Part shown: positions 46,884 to 56,700 of the stretch, piece after piece
Layout: each line of letters begins with the position of its first letter
Numbering within the stretch: the first letter of the stretch is position 1
NCBI GenBank assembly: GCA_051530055.1
Contig: CM121342.1
Span: 13,888,001-13,952,000, forward strand
Source: Neoechinorhynchus agilis
Lineage: Eukaryota > Acanthocephala
Direction of reading: 5' to 3'
Length of the DNA stretch: 64,000 nt
Program-made: the position numbers and the translations under genes
Notes under the pieces: model-generated
What the model was told of the DNA's origin: nothing
What the model saw: the letters and a program-made list of their open reading frames with translations, nothing else
The model's database searches: none

Positions 46884-49800
46884 CTACTTGACAAGTCTAC
46901 CTTTACGCTTCGACTTTATCTGCAAAACCTCATCGTCCTCGTCGTCGCTCCACTTGTCACCACTTTCGTTCCGTGTCTTTTCTTGTTCCCTTTCATCCTC
47001 GATCACAAATCTGCCCTTTGAATCAATTTTAAAAGCTTTATCAACTTCATCATTGTCCGAAGAATTGTTCTTAATACAGAGGCCACCGAGAACTCTAGTG
47101 GTGTCCTCTAAATCCAACACGAAATCATCGTCCGTAGCAATCATCACGGTATCGTCCTTCTTTTTCTTTTCTTTGACTTTAACACTGCAAGCTCGCTTGA
47201 CCGGTCGATTTCGTCGGTTTTCTCTTTTAGCCATATTGATCAATATTTTATGGAACTGAACAGGCGGCAGAATACCGGACGTCTCCAGCACAACGTGACC
47301 AAGTTTTCTTACTAATGAACGTAAAAGACGACTCCAAACACCGGAGCCACATGGAACGGGTTGTTTTTCCTTCTTAGAATCGGCAATCAATTGAAGAACA
47401 GGTTTTATGTGACTCAGAAGTTCAAGTTCGTTCATTGAGTTCACAATTTGTTGAATGAGACTAAATCCACTTTTGACGTACGATCTATGACTGCCTGGTC
47501 GAATGCTATTCACAATGTCTAAAAGAGTTTTGGACAAAACGTCGGTTCCATTCAAACATTGCGTTCTTCCTAAAAGAGTTTCCGACAATGCATCACACGC
47601 TGAACATCGAGCTCGAATGTCGAGATTCTCGTCAACTATAAACTCTTTCAATTTCTGACAAACGGACACAATCACCGATGAAGTCTCGCTCGTTTCACAC
47701 AGCTTCTGTAATACAGCCCTAAAGAGTCTCTTCGCAGTCCGACGGCATCGAGCATTATTGGCACGAAGTGAAGAAACCGATTCGAAAAATAGTCTATTGA
47801 TCAATTGAGCATCCATAATTTCCAATTCTAAAAGCCCTTCAAAACAGGATAGTTTGGATTGCGTCCAACACCCTTCCTCAGTGACCGACATGAGCATCTC
47901 GGTTATCTGGTGACAATTGGTGTCGACAAAATTAAAACACGATTCAGAATTGATCATCGTATCGAGTATTTTGCGAAACTTAATCTCGATCAATGTGAGG
48001 GTTTCGTGTGAAAAAATAACGGAAAATACTAAACTTTGATTAAAGATTTCGGCAAAAAGTTCAGTACAGAATTTAGTTATATATACCGTAAAAATCCTTA
48101 CTGGGAACCAATGGACCAATCAAAAATGACTTAATTCAAAATCGAGATTCGGTTTCTTAAATACCTTTTTCCGGCAACCGATTTGCTTCTTACATAATTC
48201 TAGAACAACATTTAACCTGCTTTCACCGAGAAATGGCGTCAGAGCTCTAAGAATGAGCATTACCGACTGGTTCCTGACCTGCCCGACAGGCGACGGACAC
48301 TCGATTTCCTTCAAACATTGTTCAAAATAATCGACGATTGTGCGCTGATCGACAAATTCTAAGTACTTTATAACGACCTTGAGAACGTTGTTCGGATTTA
48401 GTTTGCTAACTGGTGATGTGATGATATTGAGAAGCACCGGTACGAATGCCTGGGTTGATGAACGAACTATTTCAGCCAGTTGACTGTCGGTTTCAGCCGA
48501 AACGAGTAGGTTCGAGATTGAAGCAAACCCAAGCTTCTGGTATAGGACGTCGGGTTCACAAAGTAGTTTCAATAGAGTTTTATGAATCTTTGGAAAGTTT
48601 TGACTTCCATCCGCTGGACGTAGGCAACATCGTGGCAGGCAGCTGCACACAGACAATTTAAGCTGTTCATTTTGAGGCTGCTTAACGTGTAAGGGTACAA
48701 GGGTATCGATAAAGAATTCTAAATTTCCAGGCAATAGACTTTCAGCGATTATTTGTAGAAGATGAAGATCGGTTTCATCATTAGTGATAAGGATTTGAGT
48801 GAGCATTGTAGGATCGAATTTGGAGTAGAGAGTACCTACCAGTAAACCCAATACTTTCTTCAATTCGAGATTGTCTTGCTGAGACTTGAAAGCGACTGTC
48901 TTTAAAGACCGGATTTTTTGAAGAAGTTTATCGATGTTTGTGTTGCAATTAGTCCATTGAATAACTACTCGAATATGTCTTAAAAGGCTTGGAATCGTTT
49001 TATGATATTCAAGGACACGTCGACCGATTGCCGTAATTAGTTCATTAATGACTCGTTCAAACGCCTTCAATTCGATCGGAATAAGAGCTTCATTAACTTG
49101 CTGGTGACCATATTGTCGAAAAAGACCGTCAAGCAGCACTAAAGTCATGAAATTATTGGTTTGAATCAATCGAGTAGCGTTGTGGATGTGTCGACTGATG
49201 TGAAACAAAAACATTTTTGTATCTACTCGGATCAGAGATCGAAGAAGTTCATTGCTCACTATGAAGAGATTGAAATTTACGCTCGTTTTTATATCGTCTT
49301 CGTCGCTTCCACATTCATAAATCTGGTTCAACCATCGGCATAATTCATTGGATTTCATCGATCCGGTGTTTCTCAAGATGATCGCAATTGTCTGAGAAGA
49401 CGCTCTTTGATATGAGCAATCGCCAATCCGCATCAATCTCAAAATGTGTTCGATAATATTGGCGGTAGTCGCGGTTTCATTGGGTTCAAGATCGAGTGAA
49501 TGGGCGAATATACATCGGAGGAGGTCGAGTGCAGACGTGGATTCAGACGGATGAAGTTGCAAATTGCTTGATTTAATGGATGTTAGGCAATAATCCAGAA
49601 CGGGGTACAGAATTTCCCTTTGTTTTCTTATCATTGAATTCATACATTTTCGAGAAAGATGCCGGATTTGTGATTTGGACGATGTAGTGAATGGAATGAG
49701 AGCAGTACCGAGAAGCACTTCATAATCTACGCTGTGTACAGTGAGACGTCTCAGACACTTAAATATCGGTGCAATCATTGCTGGGGAAATGCATGTATCA

Positions 49801-50519
49801 CAGAGAAGTCCAACGAAAGTGTCACCTAATTTAAATTGGTTATTAATCTCATCAACAACAGCGTCAGAGATTTTCTGGAAACAAAGACTTTCACCAAGCG
49901 GTCTTCCAAGAAATTTGATCGCCCCTCCGAATAACAAGACCTCTTGATTTAAGAGATAAATAATTGCGTGTACATGGTGTTCTCGGTTCACTTTGGGCTC
50001 TTCTTTATTGCTTAAAGCATTCATGAGCATAGTGCAGAATATTAATGAGTACTCAGTGTTACACTCACTTAAACCTTTCGCTTTCAGAACATCAGTAGCA
50101 GTAGAAAGTACGGCTATAATCTCGGGATTATCCGCTGTCACTGTTTTAAGGTCACTTCCGGTTACAATAGAAGCGAAAGTCGAGTTGGTACACTGAGTGA
50201 ACGCCGATATCCATGATTTGTAAGTAGATACAGTTTCGCTGTTGCTTAAGCCGTTAGCTGACGTTAGCCAAGAGTCAGCTGTTGAATTGGTCGAAACGGA
50301 CGAACCAACAGATCCGTGTTCATCATCAAATGACTGCTCACTGTTCAAAGTATTCGTAAAAAACTGACCCTCTTCGGTGAGAAAAATGCTTCGGTGGTCT
50401 CTGAAGGAGTTCACCATTTCCCTATACTTCCGATTCGTTGGATTCGACTGACAAGCATCACCACGCCTCCAGTGCTTCCGATTGGCTTTGCAACGAATTC
50501 TAACGCGATTTCGTGGCAT
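46884..50519 (-). CDS. RRP12-like ribosomal RNA processing protein (NUC173/HEAT-repeat)
   Basis: RRP12 is a HEAT-repeat nucleolar and nuclear export factor needed for maturation of both ribosomal subunits. The first exon block (48120-50519) starts MPRNRVRIRCKANRKHWRRG, like the basic KRWKKG...SNP start of RRP12. It continues with SWISAFTQCTNSTFASI, a typical RRP12 N-terminal block, and VLSTATDVLKAKG, followed by long helical repeats. The second block (46884 to about 48085) contains ARCSACDALSETLL and SRLLRSLVRKLGHVVLET, matching RRP12 LFTKFIRKFGFELV, then the acidic/basic tail FKIDSKGRFVIEDE and a lysine-rich end. One intron near 48085-48180 joins two different frames; its exact sites are unresolved. 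Total length of about 1,200 residues fits the family. The ATG is preceded directly by CTTTAG, an acceptor-like site. Confidence 0.88.
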
Positions 50520-50532
50520 CTAAAGACTTTTG
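50520..50532 (-). promoter_or_regulatory. Splice-acceptor-like site abutting the RRP12 start
   Basis: The minus strand reads AAAAGTCTTTAG immediately followed by ATG. An acceptor with no 5' UTR between it and the start codon is typical of spliced-leader trans-splicing, though a 5' UTR intron would look the same. Confidence 0.45.
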
Positions 50533-51180
50533 GAAGAGGACGAGGACCGATTCGAGTTTAAAGACACTAAGAATGCGCTTCTTTCGTCTTCTGGGAAATG
50601 CGACTACGGTGAAGGGAATACAGTGAAATTTAAAGTTCGAAAAATCGGTAACTGGAGAGCTATGGATTCTCTCTCAGCTTTTAGTTGTAGGCGAGAATCA
50701 TACCGCGTCCATTTGTATTTAGCAATAAGATTTTAACTCACTGCATCCGTCCTTTCGACCATATGAAACGGGAAGGTAGCTTACCGATCCAGACCGATGC
50801 CGTGAATGTTTTTCGAACTGTTTTTGTTGAAAAATAAACGTTAAAATCGAAAATATAGCGATTTTTGAAAAGTGAATTATATTTCTACAATCACTGCTTA
50901 GGTTACTCCACGATGGCATCTCATCAGAATACACATTTCCAGTCTACGAACTAATTTGAAAATAACAGTTTGTTATTGCGCATGTTATTTTTACAATTAG
51001 TTCCCACTAATCAATATCAAAAATTCCTAAAAGGTTCACCCAATCGGGACATTTGAAACAGATCAATATTTTAGACCGGCTCAAACATCCACTCAAATGA
51101 ACAAAAAATGAACGGAAATTAGTAAGTGTGAATCATTCTGAATGTAAATTAAAATAATACTTGTCTTGCTAGTCGGTTAC
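50533..51180. other. Intergenic DNA upstream of RRP12
   Basis: No gene is recognised. It contains the dispersed repeat segment at 50745-50811 and otherwise AT-rich unstructured sequence. Confidence 0.5.
50745..50811 (+). repeat. Dispersed repeat segment shared with the 2.6-kb foldback
   Basis: Gap-free relative of 2704-2770 (ATCCGTC...ACCA...AGCTTA...GAT.CAGA.CGATG.CGTGAATGTTT). Here it is not flanked by long inverted arms. Sequence after it keeps a weak T-rich similarity. Confidence 0.6.
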
Positions 51181-51193
51181 AAATATTCTAAGT

Positions 51194-51382
51194 TTAATAT
51201 ATATTTGCCATTGTTAAATTGGTATTTGACGTAATTAAAGAATTATAGATTAATTTAATTAATTTTCGGCCTGAGCGTGGGCCTTAGTTGAAAAAACTTG
51301 CAAACAATATCTGAAGAAGGTCCACGCTCAGGCCGAAAATTAATTAAATTAATCTATAATTCTTTAATTACGCCAAATACCA
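51194..51382. repeat. Palindromic element 1 with hammerhead-like core and 13-bp direct repeats
   Basis: A long inverted repeat (51221-51381) has arms of about 65 bp, from GGTATTTGACGTAATTAAAG to its complement. The arms are nearly perfect and separated by a spacer of about 30 nt. The unit is bracketed by AAATATTCTAAGT at 51181-51193 and 51383-51395, which looks like a target-site duplication. The start of the right arm reads CTGAAGAAGGTCC...GGCCGAAA (51311-51338); the left arm has a decayed counterpart. It shares this core with palindromes 2 and 3. Confidence 0.75.
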
Positions 51383-51449
51383 AAATATTCTAAGTATTCA
51401 TCGACCGAGAAAATCCTTCGGGTTAGTCAAAGTATAATTTTGGTGATTT

Positions 51450-52097
51450 GATTTATTGGAGATATTTCAAAAGAGGTAACCTAGCCCCGCTGACATCCGT
51501 GGGTACTCTCCTCTTCGACGAGGCAGTACGGGTAGGATTTTCAATAAAACTAGGACTACCGATGTGTCATCCCGACCGTTGCCGCTGCAGTGCAAATGTG
51601 GATTCGTCGGGACTTCATGGTCTCATCTGTAGAAAATCAGCCGGCAGATTCGCAAGACATGCCGAAAGCCGGGCACTTGTTATGCGGTACATGCCCCCAA
51701 TATTTTGGAACCTGCCAACCTCTGTAGGGACGACGGGCGTAGACCTGATGGGGTCTGGGAAGCCACGTGTGTCGATACACTCGCAGCCAGCAATCTCAAG
51801 TTCTCGGTGGTTCAAGCTGGAGGTGCAGTGAGCGCTTCGAAAGGTCGGAAAACTGCGAAATACCTCGATTTAGCCAATGTGTTTATGCCGTTTGGGGTTG
51901 AGATCTACGGATTTCTCGGTAGCGAGGCTCTTCAACTCCTGAGGGATTTGAAGCGACGCCTTCAGGTTATAATCGGTGATGCAAGGTCAGGTCAATACCT
52001 GGTTCAAAATATCAGCATCGCCGTGTTGAGAGGCAATACTGCAAGCATTCGGGCGACAATTGAGGACGAGGGCGGCTATGCATTTTTGCCGGTTTAA
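51450..52097 (+). mobile_element. 5'-truncated 3' fragment of the same non-LTR family
   Basis: The plus strand encodes the end of the element: SVGTLLFDEAVRVGFSIKLG, the knuckle CHPDRCRCSANVDSSGLHG, then RRPDGVWEATCVDTLAASN, GRKTAKYLDLAN, FMPFGVEIYGFLG and the terminal LVQNISIAVLRGN...ATIEDEGGYAFLPV with a stop at 52097. One frame change near 51700 separates the knuckle from the RLE. It is clearly diverged from the 42.5-45.6-kb copy, so it is older. It supplies the PD-x-D/E-type region (RPDGVWEATCVD) that is incomplete in the other copy. Confidence 0.85.
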
Positions 52098-53423
52098 GTT
52101 TTCCTCCAAGATTTTGATAAATAAGTTAACAAATTATCCAACTTTGAGAATAATAAATTACGTAAAATATGCTATTACCGGGAGTATTTTCACCAAAATT
52201 ATAATTCTAAGTATTGAGGTGAACATCCCTTACATGGTTGATTATTTTCTTTGGGAACACAGCCCACCGATCTGGGTCAAGGAAGCGCATAAAATCACTT
52301 TACACCCCGGACAACACGGTAATGAGTTTTGTACATCCTCCAGATTGTTAGATACTTCCCTAGGAGGCGAGACTCGTCAGTGAGTTTCCTCCCTTCGACG
52401 AGGTATTTCGTCAAGGAAAATTATCAGCCGTGTAAGTTATGCCCACAATAAACAAAAAATAAAATAATACTGTTAACCCTTTTCCATACTGAAGCACTTC
52501 TTTAAATTCTATCCTTTTTAGGCCTTGATAGTCCACAAAACTGATAACTTACTCAATTCCGAAAATAAACTTTAACGTGGGATTTTTTCACTGCGTTGTA
52601 AACTCACTGTTCACACCATCGTTTATGTTGCGAACCAACGTCGTACGCGCAATAATACGATTATTATGAGTACATTGAATATTCCAGATAATTTTCGAGA
52701 GTACATTTTAGAGGGTAAGAAACTCGTTGCGAGCAAGGATATTGTTTAAAAAATCTATCAAATATTAGGGTGATGATTGCTTTTGAAATAAAAGGTGATA
52801 TGTTCAATTTTAACTTTACTTCGCTCTCTGTACCGCGCTTCTTTCCAAATCGTGGTCTTTACATTGCCACCGGCTCCAGAGTTTCGCAAAATAATGCGAG
52901 ACTCGAGCGTTTTGTGCCATGCGGGAATACTCATAAATCATAGATATGATTCTGTCGACACAAATTGCTTTTTGTTTTTTCTATATTCATTAGGTTTGCT
53001 TTCATGTTTACCTCCATGCACACGTGATTTTAATCTTAGTTCATTAGAAAGTTCACTTTGATTGCTCAAATTGATTCGGCTCGGGCGATGGATTCGTCCT
53101 TACTTATTTTTTATTTAAAATAAATCACATACTTATAAATTACTTATGTCTAAAAACTAATTGCGATTTAAATATAGTTAAGAACTAGCTAACGCTCTTT
53201 TTTATGTAATTCGACGAAATATTAAATTTATTCGATATCCTATATTTTTCTCGATAATCTTTATTTTACTGCGTATATCGCGAGCAAAGCTTAGACGCTA
53301 ATTATTAAGCTGTTTAAATTGAAAACAATGCGACATTGCAATTAATCGTGTTTTGACTTGTACGAAAAAAATTGGTTGAATAAAATTAGGTTGAAAATAT
53401 CATTTATTAGTCGTGCTAATAAC
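52098..53423. other. Intergenic DNA between the non-LTR fragment and palindrome 2
   Basis: AT-rich sequence with no protein-like frame and no RNA gene that I can recognise. Short open frames present (for example 52795-53061) have no family motifs. Confidence 0.5.
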
Positions 53424-53672
53424 AATTTTATGTTGTTTTCATTGTTGATAAATTTATTCGCCGATAGGAAAACAAATGAAATTAAGAATTTATTGATTTG
53501 ATATTTCGATCCACTATCTCGGATCTTCTTCAGCGATTGCGAATAAAACACTTTAACAATCACTGAAGAAGATCCGAGATAGTGGATCGAAATATCAAAT
53601 CAATAAATTCTTAATTTCATTTATTTTCTCCTATCGACGAATAACAATGAATTATCTTTTCAACATAAATTT
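53424..53672. repeat. Palindromic element 2 with hammerhead-like core
   Basis: The inner part (53456-53642) is a nearly perfect inverted repeat with arms of about 85 bp (ATTCGCCGATAGG...GATCTTCTTCAGCGATTG and its complement) around a 17-nt spacer. Weaker pairing extends to about 53424 and 53672. Both arms contain CTGAAGAAGATCC-GAGATAGT-GGATCGAAA, on the plus strand at 53563-53592 and on the minus strand in the left arm. It lies 66 bp upstream of the REV3 start codon. Confidence 0.8.
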
Positions 53673-53722
53673 ATTCTTTGTCCAATACACCAACGATCGT
53701 ATAAAGTAAATAGAAAAATGTG

Positions 53723-53737
53723 GGTTGATTGCTTTAG
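53723..53737 (+). promoter_or_regulatory. Splice-acceptor-like site abutting the REV3 start
   Basis: GGTTGATTGCTTTAG runs directly into ATG at 53738. Same arrangement as at RRP12 and the RBM28-like gene, consistent with trans-splicing of a leader onto the mRNA. Confidence 0.45.
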
Positions 53738-56700
53738 ATGGTTAATAAAAACATTAAAGTTCGGATATTAAGCGTTGAGCCCTCCTTGCAACGACCTATT
53801 AAAGGAATCGACAGTTTATATTCCCGATTGACTGGCACTCGAAACCGTAAAGTGCCGATCCTTCGAGTATTCGGAACTGCCGATAATGGTAAGTCACTTT
53901 TTGTCCTAAAAGAAAAATCTAACCTTGAAAACAAAAAGGCCAATCGTGCTGCGTTTATGTTCATAATGTCTATCCTTACTTTTACATTCGATCACCGATT
54001 GGACGCAGCGAAGATAGCAGAATTTCTAATAAAGAAAAATCAATCATTAATGAAATTGTTGATAAGATGAAATGTTCGTTGATTGCAAATGTACAACAGC
54101 AGTCTGAAACCAACTCATGTCATGGTCCGTTGATTTACAATGTGGAAAAGTTGAAAAAGACGTAAGTGTTTTGGTCAAAAGATCTTCACTACAATCATTT
54201 CAAAGAACCGTTACGTTTGTTATTTGCCTGTAAACGTTTTTCGATTCACTTAATAACTTGCAAAATAGTTTAAAGGAAATTTTACCATCAATACTTACTT
54301 TCTCACCAATGCTCGATCGAATTTCACAGGAATCTCACGCTGGCGATAAAGTTACTTTTTGATTTGCAACTTGTACGCTTCTATGAATCCAGTTTAATTT
54401 TCGAGTCAGTGAGTCAACATGTTAGGAAATTGGTCAATGCAACGAAATTTCTACAAAGTTGGAATTCGTTTATAAGTGATTTATTGAATATATATCGTGT
54501 TTTTGTTCATCCTCAAAGTTTTGAAAGCACATAACATCTTTGGTCGTTGTTAGAAAGTCCGGTTGTCGATCATAGTGACGACCAATTATGGAATCTGATC
54601 CGTTTCCGTGTACTTCGATCACATTTTAATGGATGCACTAGGTCAATCTATGGATTTAACGAATGGCACACGTTCTTCAAGTTCAGTTTTTACTCGTGGC
54701 ATTCCCTTAAGAAGTGTGCAGACATTCTTCATAATGAAATCAAAGTACAGACATACGAGTCGCATATCCCATACGCCGTTCAGGTAAACATAATATTGTT
54801 CAAATTTCTTATAAATCTGCTGCTAAAGTTCAGTTTCTGACGGACTATCAGCTCTCGGGAATGGAATACATGGAAGTCAGTCGAATAATGACTCGTGCTG
54901 AACAAAATATTTTACCAAATGTGTCGGGTATTTTCACGTTTCAGAAACGAACCTCAAACATATTTTTGTCGTAGATCATATGAGTTGCTCAGTGGATGAA
55001 ATATTCAGGGCGATTATTGGAAGTAGGACACTACTTGTGTTGTATGATAACCTTCCAATCGATCGTGCGCCACAGACGAAATGCATGATCGAGTTTGATA
55101 TTATTGACAAGGATATTGTTCAATTTACGTGGTCTATAGTTGAAGTCAGTCAATCCGCTGTTTCGCGTGTATCAAATGTGACATTGAACAATGATCTTTT
55201 GAACAGCGGTGAGTATTTATTACCGTGCACTTTTAAATTTAAGACTGTTTTTCTCTAATCTGGTTCATTTTTTCTTGTAAATGCTAAATTAGAGCAATTT
55301 GGCTTAGCAAGTTTTACATCATTATCTCAATCGAAATTTATACGTTTGTTTCGAAAGCGTGAATTTATGCGACAATGATGAAGCTACTGAATGTTCACTT
55401 TTTCATGCAACGTTTAGTGTGTGCCAAATCGCAAAACAATTGCAATCATCAAAAAGTTAAGAAGTTGTTCAAAGATATATTTTGTTTTGTGTTGAGAAAA
55501 TAGAAATTGATTTATCAATTCCCTTTCAAAATATTTCGTCCGTTTCAAGGTCAGAATGGCATAACTTTTAGACCTGAAGAAGTCCGACGAAATATTGTGA
55601 AAGGGAATTAATCTCCATTTTCTTAACACTATAAACATTGTCTTTTTAATTGAATTTTGCAGGATGTTTATTTTTAACTTAGTATCAACCCTTTTTAACC
55701 GCTACTCTTGAATTAATTAGACGTTATTCGCGAAGCCGAAGAAAAATATAGACATAAATACCAAGAATGTTTAAAATTTGTTCATGACTCTCAATCGCAA
55801 AACACTTTTCCCATTGAAAACGACGTACAATTATTGGACGATCTTGACTTTGGATCTGAAACTAACGAAAGTTTAACTCCTTCGGGTACCACAGAGAACC
55901 TTGATGGAACAAATGCGCCAATCTTCCAATGCCCGTACTTTAAAGATCTAAAATACGAACCAAAATGTGAAGATGCACTCGTAACTATGCAGCTCTGGGA
56001 AAAACCTGAAAGTAAAACTAAGATACCAACAGCCTACTCGTTTTTGGCACCTTTATCAACAAACCCATCAAGGTACGAGTGGTACGATTTCGCCGGCATC
56101 TTGGAAAGTCGAACTATTAAGACGAATACGGATTGGTCGTTCTTTTGTACGGATCGTGCCGACGAGTCTTCAATGGTCAAATATGTTAAGAACCTTGTAA
56201 AAGATTATCGCGATGAGGAGTATACGAGGATGGTAGATTCAGGAAAAGATTTTAAATGGTATAAGTCAGTTTGTTCAATTGGACTAGGTAGTAATTATTA
56301 CGAAAAGATTCGGCACTTTCTTGGAAACGATTTTAAATATAATGCCTTGATGGATGCTGCAAAGCTGCGGCAAGGAATTGCTCAGGTAGAAAAAGAGGAC
56401 AAGCGTGCTACGACTTACCAACAGCCGCCTTTAACCTTAATGATTCCACAATTCACAGTGTTCGCCGTGTCATCAATACCGTGCTTCACGGGCGATGGAA
56501 TTTATTGTTCTACGAATGGGCAAGGAATTCTGGCCGTGAGTGTTGTTATCTTTCGAGAGTCGGCACTAAGAAGGATATCGTTATTTGTGGGAAGTAAGAT
56601 TGCAAGCCGTGGTGTTCCATTGTGGCATGTTCCATGGTTAATAAAATTTAGACTGATAAAATTGGTTAATTCCAATAACTTCAAAATCAGTATATCTCGA

